Shown: one piece after another, positions 49,106 to 58,987 of the stretch | How positions within the stretch are numbered: the stretch's first letter is position 1 | How the letters are laid out: the number at the start of each line of letters is the position of its first letter | Source of the DNA: RPQJ01 sp963732415 | Lineage (GTDB): Bacteria > Pseudomonadota > Gammaproteobacteria > Steroidobacterales > Steroidobacteraceae | Assembly (NCBI GenBank): GCA_963732415.1 | Contig: CAVSZK010000019.1 | Location: 124,001-188,000 of the forward strand | Length of the DNA: 64,000 nt | Direction: 5' to 3' | Position numbers and translations under genes: made by a program | The notes under the pieces: generated by a model | Seen by the model: only the letters and a program-made list of their open reading frames with translations | Told to the model about the DNA's origin: nothing | Database searches by the model: none

Positions 49106-52100
49106 ATGAGTTACGCCGAGCTTCACTGCCTCAGTAATTTCAGCTTCCTGCGCGGCGCTTCGCACCCTGAAGAACTCGTCGAGCGCGCCGCGGCACTTGG
49201 CTACGAGGCGCTCGCGATCACCGACGAGTGTTCCGTCGCCGGCGTCGTGCGTGCGCACGTCGCGGCGCGCGAGCGCCGACTGAAGCTCATCGTCGGCAGC
49301 GAGTTCCGCCTGGCGGATGGCCTGCGCTTCGTTCTGCTCGCGGCGAATCGCGGCGGTTACGGCGGGCTCTGCCGCTTGATCACCCGGGCGCGGCGCGCGG
49401 CGCCGAAGGGGACGTACCGGCTGGAACGAAAGGATTTCGCGCTGCAAGGGGATCGCGAGCCAGGCGCAACAGGCAGTGAAGAAGCGTCTCGCGACCAGCG
49501 GCCGACGGTCTCCCAGGACCTGCTCGCGCTCTGGCTTCCGGGCACGACGCCGGATCCGGCCGAAGCACGCTGGCTTGCCGATTTGTTTCCCACCCGCCTG
49601 TGGATCGCGGTCGAACTGCTCACCTCCAGTCGTGACCGCCGCCGGCTCGAATCGCTCGAGCAACTCGGTCGCGACCTCGACCTGCCGCTGGTGGCCGCCG
49701 GCGACGTGCACATGCACGCGCGTGGCCGCCGTGCACTGCAGGACCTGCTGACGGCGACGCGGCTCGGAACCACCGTGGACCGTGCTGGGTATGCGCTGCA
49801 TCCGAATGGCGAACGGCACCTGCGCCCGCCGTCGCGCCTCGTGGAGGTCTATCCGCCCGGTTTGCTGGCGGCAACGATCGACATCGCGCGGCGCTGCGCT
49901 TTCTCGCTGGACGAATTGCGCTATGAGTATCCGCGGGAGATCGTGCCCGACGGCGAAACGCCCGCGGGCTGGCTCAGGCAACTCACGCAGCAGGGCGAGC
50001 GGCGACGCTGGCCGCGGGGTACGCCCGCGACCGCCCGCGTGCTGGTCGAGCACGAACTCGCGCTGATCGAGGAACTCGGCTACGAGGCGTATTTCCTCAC
50101 TGTCCACGACATCGTGGATTTCGCGCGCGGGCGCGGCATCCTCTGCCAGGGCCGCGGTTCCGCCGCCAACTCCGCCGTGTGCTTCTGTCTCGGCATCACC
50201 GAGGTGGATCCGGCGCGGATGTCGCTGCTCTTCGAACGATTCATATCGCGCGAGCGCAATGAGCCGCCCGATATCGACGTGGACTTCGAGCACGAGCGGC
50301 GCGAGGAGGTGATCCAGTACATCTACGCGAAGTACGGGCGCCGCCGCGCGGCGCTCACCGCGACGGTGATCTGCTACCGGCCGCGGAGCGCGCTGCGCGA
50401 CGTTGCGAAGGCGCTCGGCCTCGACCCGCTGCAGGTGAGCGCGCTGGCGCGTTCCATGCAGTGGTGGGACGGCTCGCAGATCGACGCGGAGCGCGTGCGC
50501 GAGGCGGGTCTCGATCCCGACAGCCCGGTGCTCGCTCGCGTGATCACGCTTGCCCGGTCGCTTCTCGGTTTTCCACGACACCTCTCGCAGCACGTCGGCG
50601 GATTCGTCATCGCGCGCGACCTGCTCGAGGAACTGGTGCCGGTCGAGAATGCGGCGATGCCGGATCGAACGGTCATCCAGTGGGACAAGGACGACCTCGA
50701 CGCGCTCGGCCTGCTGAAGGTGGACGTGCTCGGGCTTGGCATGCTCGCCGCCATTCGGCGGGCGTTCGCGCTGGTCGAGGCATTCCGCGGCGTGCACTGG
50801 ACGCTGGCCAGTGTCCCTGCCGAGGATCCAGCAGTGTATGAAATGATCGGCCACGGCGACACGATGGGCGTGTTCCAGATCGAGTCGCGGGCCCAGATGG
50901 CGATGCTGCCGCGCCTGAAGCCGCTCGACTATTACGACCTGGTGATCGAGGTGGCCATCATCCGCCCGGGTCCCATCCAGGGCGACATGGTTCACCCGTA
51001 CCTGCGCCGTCGCGGCGGCCTGGAGCCCGTGAGTTACCCGAGCGCCGAGGTCGAGGGCGTATTGAAGCGCACGCTCGGCGTTCCGATATTCCAGGAGCAG
51101 GTGATGCAGCTCGCAGTGGTGGCAGCCGGCTTCACGCCGGGCGAGGCCGACCAGCTGCGTCGTGCCATGGCTGCATGGAAGCGCAAGGGGGGCTTAAGTC
51201 ACTTCGAGGATCGGCTGATTCGCGGCATGCGCGCGCGGGGTTATGCCGAGGAATTCGCCAGGCAGATTTTCCGCCAGATCCTCGGTTTCGGTGAGTACGG
51301 CTTTCCTGAATCGCATGCCGCGAGCTTTGCGCTGCTGGTGTACGTGTCGGCCTGGTTGAAGCGGCACGAGCCGGCGGCCTTCGCAGCGGCGCTCATCAAC
51401 AGCCAGCCGATGGGGTTCTACGCGCCGTCCCAGCTGGTGCAGGACGCGCAGCGCCACGGCGTCGAGGTGCGACCGGCCGATGCGCTTGCGAGCGACTGGG
51501 ACTGCACGCTCGAGCGTCGCGAGGACGGTACGGCTGCGCTGCGGCTCGGGCTGAGGCTCGTGAAGGGCCTGTCGCGGCAGGCAGGGCTGCGGCTGGTCGC
51601 GGCACGTGGCGAGCGTGGGTTCGAGAGCGTCCAGGATCTCGCCGAACGGGCGGGACTCGACCGTCGTGAGCTGGGCCGTCTCGCGGCGGCGGGAGTGCTC
51701 GCGGACTTCGCCGGTCATCGTCATCGCGCGGCGTGGAACGTCGCCGGCGTCGAAGCATCGTTGTCGTTGCTGCCCGAGCCGCGAATTGCCGAGGGCATTC
51801 CCCTGCTGCGCGCGCCTCGTGAGGGCGAGGACATCGTCGCCGACTACGCACACACCGGACTCACGCTGCGGCGCCATCCACTTGCGCTGTTGCGTCCGCG
51901 ACTCGAGCGGCGCGGGATCGTGACCGCCGGGCAGCTGCGCGGGATGCGCAGCGGCGCGACGGTGCGCACGGCAGGGCTCGTGATCACGCGGCAGCGGCCA
52001 GGCAGCGCGCAGGGCGTCACCTTCGTGACGCTCGAGGACGAGACGGGTTACGTCAACCTGATCGTGTGGCGGGATGTCGCCGAACGGCAGCGACAGGCGC

Positions 52101-52237
52101 TGGTCGGCTCAAGACTGATGGGTGTGGCCGGTGAACTTCAGGTCGAGGGCGAGGTGATGCACGTGATCGCGCGCCGGCTGGTGGACCTGTCGAGCTGGCT
52201 AGGGCGGCTCGCCATGGTGTCGCGCGACTTTCACTAG
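49106..52237 (+). CDS. dnaE2: Error-prone DNA polymerase DnaE2 (ImuC)
   Basis: C-family polymerase of 1043 residues used for SOS mutagenesis. The PHP domain (AELHCLSNFSFLRGASHPEE, LAITDECSVAGVVRAH) precedes the palm with catalytic PPDIDVDFEHERREEV. FPRHLSQHVGGFVIARD and FGEYGFPESHAASFALLVY are also typical, and the C-terminal OB fold has VTFVTLEDETGYVNLIVW. It is about 100 residues shorter than replicative DnaE and lacks its extra C-terminal tau-binding part. The ATG before SYAELHCLSNFSFL is the family start. It is 32 bp after imuB. Confidence 0.96.
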   Translation: MSYAELHCLSNFSFLRGASHPEELVERAAALGYEALAITDECSVAGVVRAHVAARERRLKLIVGSEFRLADGLRFVLLAANRGGYGGLCRLITRARRAAPKGTYRLERKDFALQGDREPGATGSEEASRDQRPTVSQDLLALWLPGTTPDPAEARWLADLFPTRLWIAVELLTSSRDRRRLESLEQLGRDLDLPLVAAGDVHMHARGRRALQDLLTATRLGTTVDRAGYALHPNGERHLRPPSRLVEVYPPGLLAATIDIARRCAFSLDELRYEYPREIVPDGETPAGWLRQLTQQGERRRWPRGTPATARVLVEHELALIEELGYEAYFLTVHDIVDFARGRGILCQGRGSAANSAVCFCLGITEVDPARMSLLFERFISRERNEPPDIDVDFEHERREEVIQYIYAKYGRRRAALTATVICYRPRSALRDVAKALGLDPLQVSALARSMQWWDGSQIDAERVREAGLDPDSPVLARVITLARSLLGFPRHLSQHVGGFVIARDLLEELVPVENAAMPDRTVIQWDKDDLDALGLLKVDVLGLGMLAAIRRAFALVEAFRGVHWTLASVPAEDPAVYEMIGHGDTMGVFQIESRAQMAMLPRLKPLDYYDLVIEVAIIRPGPIQGDMVHPYLRRRGGLEPVSYPSAEVEGVLKRTLGVPIFQEQVMQLAVVAAGFTPGEADQLRRAMAAWKRKGGLSHFEDRLIRGMRARGYAEEFARQIFRQILGFGEYGFPESHAASFALLVYVSAWLKRHEPAAFAAALINSQPMGFYAPSQLVQDAQRHGVEVRPADALASDWDCTLERREDGTAALRLGLRLVKGLSRQAGLRLVAARGERGFESVQDLAERAGLDRRELGRLAAAGVLADFAGHRHRAAWNVAGVEASLSLLPEPRIAEGIPLLRAPREGEDIVADYAHTGLTLRRHPLALLRPRLERRGIVTAGQLRGMRSGATVRTAGLVITRQRPGSAQGVTFVTLEDETGYVNLIVWRDVAERQRQALVGSRLMGVAGELQVEGEVMHVIARRLVDLSSWLGRLAMVSRDFH

Positions 52238-52296
52238 GCCGCAACGCCACGCTCCAGGTCAAGCATCCGCAGGGACCACCCAGTCAAACCCGACAG

Positions 52297-52548
52297 CTAG
52301 CGCTTGCGCGGCCTGCGGCCGTCGCCGATGTCGTAGTCGTCGAAGTCGCTGAGCAGTTCCGACGTGCGCTTCTGTTCGAGCAGGCGCTCGAGCTTGCGCC
52401 AGGCGGGTTCCTCCACGCCGCGCGCCGCACCACGCTTGCGCTTGTCGAGATCCTGCATCAGCCGGTCCACGTCGAGCGAGTCCTCGCCGCCGGCTTCGTC
52501 GTCGGATTCTTCGTCTTCGAACTCGTCGGACTCTGGCTTTTCTGCCAT
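52297..52548 (-). CDS. PA3496-like small acidic protein
   Basis: An 83-residue hydrophilic protein. The first 30 residues are very acidic (EFEDEESDDEAGGEDSLDVD). A basic stretch follows, then WRKLERLLEQKRTSELLSDF and DDYDIGDGRRPRKR. The layout resembles the PA3496 family of gammaproteobacteria, sometimes named a putative envelope-integrity protein, where a helix of the type RLxEQKR...L.DFDDY is conserved. The function is unknown. The start was chosen at MAEKPESDEF; it precedes the open frame's non-homologous extension. Confidence 0.7.
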   Translation of the reverse strand: MAEKPESDEFEDEESDDEAGGEDSLDVDRLMQDLDKRKRGAARGVEEPAWRKLERLLEQKRTSELLSDFDDYDIGDGRRPRKR

Positions 52549-52638
52549 CACATGACCCAGGGTGGTCGTCGGGCGGTTCTCGCGGCTTCTTATACTTCGG
52601 CCAAATGCACTGGGCAAGTGGCTCGCAGCATGGATTGT

Positions 52639-53421
52639 TCAGTGCAGCAGGCTTGCCATCCTGCGCCTGTAGCTGGCGGTGAGTTCGTGGCCTTCGCCCA
52701 GCACGTCGAAGGCCGCCAGGATGCTCCGTCGTGCCAGGTCATCGCCAAACCGCCTGTCGCGGCGCAGGACCTCCAGCCACTCGGACAGCGCGGTAGCGTA
52801 ATCGCCAGCCAGCGCGTGATGGGCCGCAAGCGCGTGCCGTGACGCCAGGTCGGAAGCGTCCCGTTCCAGCGCAGCATGCAGGGCGGGGACGTCCGGGCGG
52901 GCGATCGCGGCCTCGGCGAAGTCGGTCAAGGCGCGCAGACCCGCAAGTGCCGGGTGATCGGCACCGGTCGACTCGAGTTGCTGCAAGGCCGCCCGTGCCG
53001 ACTCGACGTCGCGGGCCTCCAGCGCCGCTTCCACCTGCCCGACCAGCTGCCCGGTCGGGTCCGGCCCGCCGTCGGCTGCCGGAGCGAGGTACTTGTCCAG
53101 CAGTTCGCGTATCGCCGCTTCCGGCTGGACACCGACGAACTGCTCCACGGCCTTGCCCTGGTGGAACAGCATCACCGTGGGGATGCTGCGGATGCCAAAC
53201 TGGCCGGCGACCTGCTGCTGCTCGTCGGTGTTGAGCTTGGCGAGCGCGAAGCGGCCGCCATAGTCGTCGGCAATCCTGTCCAGCAGCGGCATCAGGGTCC
53301 GGCACGGGCCGCACCATGGAGCCCAGAAATCGACCAGCACAGGGCGGTTCGCTGATTCCGCGACAACAACGTTCGCGAAGTCCGCGTCGGTTGCGGAGAA
53401 CTTGTATGGCACCTGGCTCAT
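52639..53421 (-). CDS. cnoX: Thioredoxin-TPR protein (CnoX/YbbN-like)
   Basis: A 260-residue cytosolic protein. The thioredoxin domain has VLVDFWAPWCGPCRTLMPLL with an intact CGPC and the cis-Pro in GIRSIPTVMLF. TPR-like helices occupy the C-terminal half (VEAALEARDVESARAALQQL, HALAGDYATALSEWLEVLRR). E. coli CnoX is a holdase linked to GroEL and has lost the first Cys; this version keeps both, so it may be redox-active. The family is sometimes called co-chaperone YbbN. The ATG at SQVPYKFSAT is chosen by homology. Confidence 0.9.
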   Translation of the reverse strand: MSQVPYKFSATDADFANVVVAESANRPVLVDFWAPWCGPCRTLMPLLDRIADDYGGRFALAKLNTDEQQQVAGQFGIRSIPTVMLFHQGKAVEQFVGVQPEAAIRELLDKYLAPAADGGPDPTGQLVGQVEAALEARDVESARAALQQLESTGADHPALAGLRALTDFAEAAIARPDVPALHAALERDASDLASRHALAAHHALAGDYATALSEWLEVLRRDRRFGDDLARRSILAAFDVLGEGHELTASYRRRMASLLH

Positions 53422-53579
53422 GTCTTTGTCCCATTCCGGCTGGCGACGGATTTTCCCGGGCAAGGGTCCGGCACGCAAGTGTCCAGGTCGGCCTGCAGAC
53501 CGTCGCCGAAACCAGCATCTCATTGGCTATACTCCGCGGCCCGATTTTTTTTGTATCGTCGAAGAGGTGCCCTGTGTTC

Positions 53580-54284
53580 ATGAAAATCAACATCACGATG
53601 CTGGCGCTTGCGGCGCTGGCAATCGCCCAGCCTGCCCGGGCGGAATGGTCCGGCAAGGCCGAGTTGGGTGCCTCCATGGCCACCGGCAACAGCGAAAACA
53701 AGTCTGCCAATGGCGCGCTCGAAGTTACCCACGAGGCCGACAAGTGGCAGAACGTGCTGGGCTTCATGGGCAACTATGGTAACGACGGCGACACTACGAC
53801 GGCTCAGCGCTGGGAAGTCCGCGGGCAGACGAACTACAGCATTACCGAGCGTGCCTACTGGTTCGGCGCGGGTCGCTACGATGACGACCGTTTCAGTGCC
53901 TTCGAGTACCAGGCGTCGCTCGCGACCGGTCTCGGCTACAGGTTCTTCGACACCGACGAGACCAAGCTGTGGGTGCAGGGCGGTCCCGGCTATCGTGTTT
54001 CCAAGGAGCGTGAAACTGGCGACAGGATCGACGGCGTCATCTTCCGTGGCAACATTGGCTTCGAAAGGCAGATCACCGAGACCACCAGGATCGTGGACCT
54101 GTTCCTGGTCGAGGCTGGTTCCGACAACACCTACCTGCAGAACAACCTTGGGCTCGTGGTGACGATCAAAGGCTCACTCGGCCTTCGGGTGGGATACGAG
54201 GTCCGCTACAACACCGATGTGCCGCCTGGCATCGACCGGACCGATACTCTGACCACGATCGGGCTCTTGTACGAGACAAAGTAG
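53580..54284 (+). CDS. DUF481 outer-membrane beta-barrel protein
   Basis: A 234-residue exported protein with a signal peptide (MKINITMLALAALAIAQPARA). Alternating beta strands follow: WSGKAELGASMATGNSENKS is the classic DUF481 start, and GLRVGYEVRYNTDVPPGIDR ends it before a final LTTIGLLYETK strand. Homologues such as YdiY are predicted outer-membrane barrels of unknown role, often salt- or acid-inducible. A TATACT at 53528-53533 is a plausible -10, and a T8 run is in the leader. GAGG lies 11 bases before the ATG. Confidence 0.9.
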   Translation: MKINITMLALAALAIAQPARAEWSGKAELGASMATGNSENKSANGALEVTHEADKWQNVLGFMGNYGNDGDTTTAQRWEVRGQTNYSITERAYWFGAGRYDDDRFSAFEYQASLATGLGYRFFDTDETKLWVQGGPGYRVSKERETGDRIDGVIFRGNIGFERQITETTRIVDLFLVEAGSDNTYLQNNLGLVVTIKGSLGLRVGYEVRYNTDVPPGIDRTDTLTTIGLLYETK

Positions 54285-54371
54285 CCTGGCCAGCGCGGCC
54301 CGCGGGATCCAGACCCGCGGGCTGCGGCATTTCGCTAGAATCAGCGCACACCAAGAGCGAGTGCCAGCGCC

Positions 54372-57300
54372 ATGTCCAGTCTGCCAGGGGAAGCCTCGCC
54401 GCCGGGGTTCCTGTTTTCCGACGCATCGGATTTCCTGACGCCCACCGGCCGGGCAATCAACGATGACTTCCTCGTCGACGAGGAGTCGATCGTACGCCGC
54501 CTGGCGAACGCGGCGCGAATGAGCCCGGCGGACGCTGCGCAGGTGGTGTCCACGGCCGGCCGGTTGGTCGAGGTGGTACGCAAGGCGCCAAGGGGCAAGT
54601 CGGGCCTCGACGCGTTCCTCCGGCAGTACGACCTGTCCTCACAGGAAGGCGTGATCCTGATGTGCCTCGCTGAGGCGTTGCTCCGGATTCCAGATGACGA
54701 GACCGCGGACCGGCTGATTGCCGACAAGCTCAGGGCGGGCGACTGGGCCAGCCACCTGGGGGACAGCCAGTCGCTGTTCGTCAATGCGTCGACCTGGGGA
54801 CTGATGCTGACAGGGCGCATCGTCCGACTCGAGGCGGGCGACGTCGCTGCGCCGCAGGGCGTGGTCTCGCGCGTCGTCGGCCGCATGGGCGAGCCGATGG
54901 TTCGCACCGCGATCCGGCAGGCGATGCGCATCATGGGCCACCAGTTCGTGATGGGCCGGACGATCGCCGAGGCACTGGACAACTCGCTGAAGGGCGACAA
55001 TCGACGCTACCGCTACACGTTCGACATGCTGGGCGAGGCTGCACTCACTGGTGCAGATGCCGACAGGTATTTCGCTTCGTATGTGGACGCCATCAAGGCG
55101 CTGCGGGCGCGCGTCGGCGAGTACGCGAAGATGGAATCGCGCCCGAGCATCTCGGTCAAGCTTTCCGCGCTGCACCCGCGTTTCGAACGTTCGCACCGCG
55201 GCCGGGTCCTGGCGGAACTGTCGCCGCGGCTGGTCGAGCTCTGTGTCGCGGCCCGGGACGCAGGGGTTGCGCTCACGATCGACGCCGAGGAATCGGAGCG
55301 TCTCGAGCTCACGCTGGAGCTGCTCGCGGCAATCTGCCGGTCACCCCGCCTCGAGGGCTGGTCCGGCGGCGGTATCGCGGTGCAGGCCTACCAGAAGCGT
55401 GCCATGGCGGTTTTGCGCCTCCTCGACGGCCTGGCGCGCGACACGAAGCGCAAGCTGAACGTGCGACTGGTCAAGGGAGCCTACTGGGACGCCGAAATAA
55501 AGCGTGGCCAGGAACGCGGTTTGCCGGGTTATCCGGTCTTCACGCGCAAGACGAATACCGACGTCTCCTACCTTGCCTGCGCGCGGTTTGTGCTCGAGCA
55601 TGGGCACGAACTCTATCCGCAGTTCGCTACGCACAACGCGCACACGGTCGCGGCCGTGTGGCAGATGGCGAAGAACTCCGGTCGGGAGTTCGAATTCCAG
55701 CGCCTGCACGGCATGGGCGAGGAACTTTACGCCGAGGCTACGCGCCCGGATGGGCTCGGTATCCCGTGTCGGGTGTATGCGCCGGTTGGAGAGCACGAGG
55801 ACCTGCTGCCTTACCTGGTGCGCCGGCTGCTGGAGAATGGTTCAAATACCTCGTTCGTCAACCGCATCGTCAACGACGATGAGCCGGTCGAAAGCATCGT
55901 GGCCGATCCGGTCCAGTCGGTGGACGGCTACACGTCGGCAGCGCACCCGCGCATTCCGCTGCCCGTGGACGTGTACCGTCCGGAACGCCGCAACTCGGCG
56001 GGCCTGAACCTGGCCGACGGTGCAGTGCTGCGGGAGCTTGCCGACCGAATGACGAGCGTCTCCAGGCGCCCATGGGTTGCAAGACCCTGCGTGGCAGGCA
56101 ACGAACTCGACGGCCCCGCGGAGCCGGTGCGCAACCCGGCCAATACCGCGCAGGTCGTCGGCTCGGTAGTCTCGGCCAGCGCGGCGCAGGTGGACCAGGC
56201 GATTGCCGTTGCTGCAGCGGCCCAGCCGGCCTGGGATGCCGCAGGGCCGGAGCCGCGCGCCGTTGCGCTCGAGCGCGCCGCCGGTCTCTTCGAGCAGCAA
56301 ACCCACGAACTCGTTGCAATGTGCGTGAGGGAGGCAGGTAAGTCGGTGCCGGACAGCATCGCCGAGGTGCGCGAGGCGGTGGACTTCCTGCGCTACTACG
56401 CGGCACGTGCGCGCAAGGAGTTCGGCAGGCCGGTGCGAATGCCAGGGCCGACCGGTGAAAGCAACGATCTCTACCTGGCGGGGCGCGGTGTATTCGCCTG
56501 CGTGAGCCCGTGGAACTTCCCGCTCGCGATCTTTGCGGGGCAGGTCGCCGCGGCGCTCGCGGCCGGCAACACGGTGGTAGCAAAGCCGGCCGAGCAGACC
56601 GCGCTGGTCGCGGCGCAGGCGGTCAGGCTGCTTCTGCAGGCCGGAATTCCTGGCGAGGCGCTGCATCTCCTTCCTGGCGACGGGGCCGTCGTCGGCGCAC
56701 GCGCGGTGTCGGATCCGCGCGTGGCTGGCGTCGCATTCACGGGGTCGACCGGGACCGCCAGGCTGATCTACCGCAGCCTGGCTGCGCGCGAAGGCGCGAT
56801 CCCGGTGTTGATCGCCGAGACAGGTGGTCTGAACGCAATGATCGCGGACAGCTCGGCGCTGCCTGAGCAAGTGGTGCTGGACGCCGTGTATTCGGCATTC
56901 AACAGCGCCGGACAGCGTTGCTCGGCGCTGCGCATCCTCTGCGTGCAGGAGGACATCGCGCCAAAGGTTAAGCGCCTGCTCGCCGGCTACATGGACGAAC
57001 TGGTGATCGGCGACCCGGCGCTGCTCGCCACCGACGTCGGGCCGGTGATCGACGAGGGCGCGCGGGCAATGCTCGAGCGGCACGCGCACGCCATCGTCCA
57101 GGGAGCTGCGTGGCACCATCGTTGCGAGCCTGGCGCCGTGGCGCGTGCGGGTACTTTCGTCGCGCCACTGGCGGTGCAGATTGCATCGCTCGACGTGCTC
57201 GAACGCGAGGTGTTCGGGCCGATTCTGCACGTGTTGCCATATCGGGCCCGTGATCTCGAGGGGCTGGTGGACGCGATCAACGGCACCGGCTACGGGCTTA

Positions 57301-57554
57301 CGTTCGGCATCCACAGCCGCATCGACAGCACGGTTCGTCGGGTCGCCGCGCGCGTTAGCGCCGGCAACGTGTATGTGAACCGGAACATCATCGGGGCCGT
57401 GGTCGGCACCCAGCCTTTCGGAGGCTGCGGACTATCAGGCACCGGGCCGAAGGCGGGCGGGCCGCATTACCTGCATCGCTTCGCCCACGAGCGTACAGTC
57501 ACGATCAACACGTCGGCGGTCGGCGGCAACGCATCCTTGCTTGCAATGGAGTAG
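54372..57554 (+). CDS. putA: Bifunctional proline dehydrogenase / P5C dehydrogenase PutA
   Basis: Oxidises proline to glutamate in two steps on one 1060-residue chain. The FAD-binding proline dehydrogenase barrel has RLVKGAYWDAEIKRGQERGL and RRLLENGSNTSFVNRIVNDD. The aldehyde dehydrogenase half has CVSPWNFPLAIFAGQVAAAL, the general-base Glu in LIAETGGLNAMI and the catalytic Cys in FNSAGQRCSALRIL, and ends with GGCGLSGTGPKAGGPHYL. Unlike E. coli PutA (1320 residues) there is no N-terminal ribbon-helix-helix DNA-binding domain and no extra C-terminal domain, so it cannot autorepress. It is followed by sdaA in 13 bp. Confidence 0.96.
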   Translation: MSSLPGEASPPGFLFSDASDFLTPTGRAINDDFLVDEESIVRRLANAARMSPADAAQVVSTAGRLVEVVRKAPRGKSGLDAFLRQYDLSSQEGVILMCLAEALLRIPDDETADRLIADKLRAGDWASHLGDSQSLFVNASTWGLMLTGRIVRLEAGDVAAPQGVVSRVVGRMGEPMVRTAIRQAMRIMGHQFVMGRTIAEALDNSLKGDNRRYRYTFDMLGEAALTGADADRYFASYVDAIKALRARVGEYAKMESRPSISVKLSALHPRFERSHRGRVLAELSPRLVELCVAARDAGVALTIDAEESERLELTLELLAAICRSPRLEGWSGGGIAVQAYQKRAMAVLRLLDGLARDTKRKLNVRLVKGAYWDAEIKRGQERGLPGYPVFTRKTNTDVSYLACARFVLEHGHELYPQFATHNAHTVAAVWQMAKNSGREFEFQRLHGMGEELYAEATRPDGLGIPCRVYAPVGEHEDLLPYLVRRLLENGSNTSFVNRIVNDDEPVESIVADPVQSVDGYTSAAHPRIPLPVDVYRPERRNSAGLNLADGAVLRELADRMTSVSRRPWVARPCVAGNELDGPAEPVRNPANTAQVVGSVVSASAAQVDQAIAVAAAAQPAWDAAGPEPRAVALERAAGLFEQQTHELVAMCVREAGKSVPDSIAEVREAVDFLRYYAARARKEFGRPVRMPGPTGESNDLYLAGRGVFACVSPWNFPLAIFAGQVAAALAAGNTVVAKPAEQTALVAAQAVRLLLQAGIPGEALHLLPGDGAVVGARAVSDPRVAGVAFTGSTGTARLIYRSLAAREGAIPVLIAETGGLNAMIADSSALPEQVVLDAVYSAFNSAGQRCSALRILCVQEDIAPKVKRLLAGYMDELVIGDPALLATDVGPVIDEGARAMLERHAHAIVQGAAWHHRCEPGAVARAGTFVAPLAVQIASLDVLEREVFGPILHVLPYRARDLEGLVDAINGTGYGLTFGIHSRIDSTVRRVAARVSAGNVYVNRNIIGAVVGTQPFGGCGLSGTGPKAGGPHYLHRFAHERTVTINTSAVGGNASLLAME

Positions 57555-57567
57555 GCGGGTCAAACGC

Positions 57568-58938
57568 ATGAACCTGAGCGTACTCGACATCTTCAAGATC
57601 GGCGTCGGGCCGTCGAGTTCGCACACCATGGGACCGATGAATGCGGCGCGCGAGTTCGTCGACGACCTCGTCGCACGCGGGCTGTTCGAGCAGACTACGA
57701 AAGTCGGCGCGCAGGTCTACGGCTCGCTCGCACTCACCGGCAAGGGGCACTGCACCGACCGCGCGATCCTGCTCGGCCTGGAGGGCCAGCGTCCGGACAC
57801 GATCGACCCAGCGGCGATGGAGCCGGCGCTGGAGAGGATTCGCACGTCGGGACGCCTGCGCCTGGGCGGGTCGCGTGATATCGAGTTCGACGAACCGCTC
57901 GACCTGCTGTTCCATCGCGACCAGGTTCTGCCCTTGCACCCGAACGGGATGCGGTTCACCGCGTTTGATTCGAGCGGCGAGGTGCTGCATCGCGACGAGT
58001 ACTATTCGACTGGTGGCGGCTTCACGGTCCGCGCAGCGCAGTTCGGCCAGCCCGGTGAGGAAGCGCGCCAGGTTACGGTTCCCCATCCGTTCGAGTCAGC
58101 GCGGGAACTGCTCGATTCGGCCCGCGGACTCGGACTCGAACTCCACGAACTCATTCTCGCGAACGAACGGGCGTTTCGCAGCGAGGCGCAGACGCGGGCC
58201 GCGCTGCTGGGCATCTGGTCGGTCATGAGCGACTGCATCGAGCGCGGCTTTGCCAGCAACGGGTTGCTGCCGGGAGTGCTCAATGTCCGCAGGCGGGCAG
58301 GGCGCATGCGGCGCGTGCTGGTCGAATCCGCCGACGCGCGGCCGCCGGACGGGATGGACTGGGTCAACGCTTATGCGCTTGCGGTCAACGAGGAGAACGC
58401 AGCGGGCGGCCGCGTGGTCACTGCGCCGACCAATGGCGCTGCGGGCATCGTGCCGGCCGTGATCGCCTATTACCGTCGCTTCGAGCCGGGCGCGGGCGAC
58501 GATGGCGTGGTGCGCTTCCTGCTGGTGGCAGGCGCCATCGGCATGCTGTACAAGAAAAACGCTTCGATCTCCGGGGCGGAAATGGGGTGCCAGGGCGAGG
58601 TGGGGGTTGCCTGCTCAATGGCGGCGGCCGGACTGGTAGCTGCATTGAACGGCACCAATGAGCAGGTCGAGAACGCCGCCGAAATCGGTATGGAACACAA
58701 TCTCGGTCTCACCTGCGACCCGATCGCCGGGCTGGTACAGATCCCCTGCATCGAACGCAATGCGATGGGTGCGGTGAAGGCAATCAACGCGGCGCGGCTT
58801 GCCAAGCGCGGTGACGGGACTCACAAGGTGTCGCTGGACCAGGTGATCGCGACCATGCGGCAGACGGGTCGCGACATGAGTTCGATCTACAAGGAAACCA
58901 GCCAGGGCGGACTTGCGGTCAACGTGCCCGAGTGTTGA
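57568..58938 (+). CDS. sdaA: L-serine ammonia-lyase (iron-sulfur type)
   Basis: Deaminates L-serine to pyruvate using a [4Fe-4S] cluster. The 456 residues start with MNLSVLDIFKIGVGPSSSHT, the beta-domain signature. The alpha domain has cluster Cys residues in MGCQGEVGVACSMAAAGLVA and LTCDPIAGLVQIPCIERNA. It is the fused single-chain type common in proteobacteria. The ATG is the family start; the upstream in-frame extension overlaps putA. Together with putA it forms an amino-acid catabolic pair feeding pyruvate and glutamate. Confidence 0.96.
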   Translation: MNLSVLDIFKIGVGPSSSHTMGPMNAAREFVDDLVARGLFEQTTKVGAQVYGSLALTGKGHCTDRAILLGLEGQRPDTIDPAAMEPALERIRTSGRLRLGGSRDIEFDEPLDLLFHRDQVLPLHPNGMRFTAFDSSGEVLHRDEYYSTGGGFTVRAAQFGQPGEEARQVTVPHPFESARELLDSARGLGLELHELILANERAFRSEAQTRAALLGIWSVMSDCIERGFASNGLLPGVLNVRRRAGRMRRVLVESADARPPDGMDWVNAYALAVNEENAAGGRVVTAPTNGAAGIVPAVIAYYRRFEPGAGDDGVVRFLLVAGAIGMLYKKNASISGAEMGCQGEVGVACSMAAAGLVAALNGTNEQVENAAEIGMEHNLGLTCDPIAGLVQIPCIERNAMGAVKAINAARLAKRGDGTHKVSLDQVIATMRQTGRDMSSIYKETSQGGLAVNVPEC

Positions 58939-58987
58939 CGAGCGCAGGGCGTGCGCAGCGGGCGCCCCACGGAACGAGGGTGGATCC

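Noticed and set aside
48980..50995. A 671-codon open frame antisense to imuB and dnaE2
   Set aside because: The composition is typical of a complementary-frame shadow, there is no Shine-Dalgarno or motif, and it crosses two genuine genes.
55842..57314. A 490-codon minus-strand frame inside putA
   Set aside because: It is antisense to the aldehyde dehydrogenase half, whose motifs are intact. No domain is visible.
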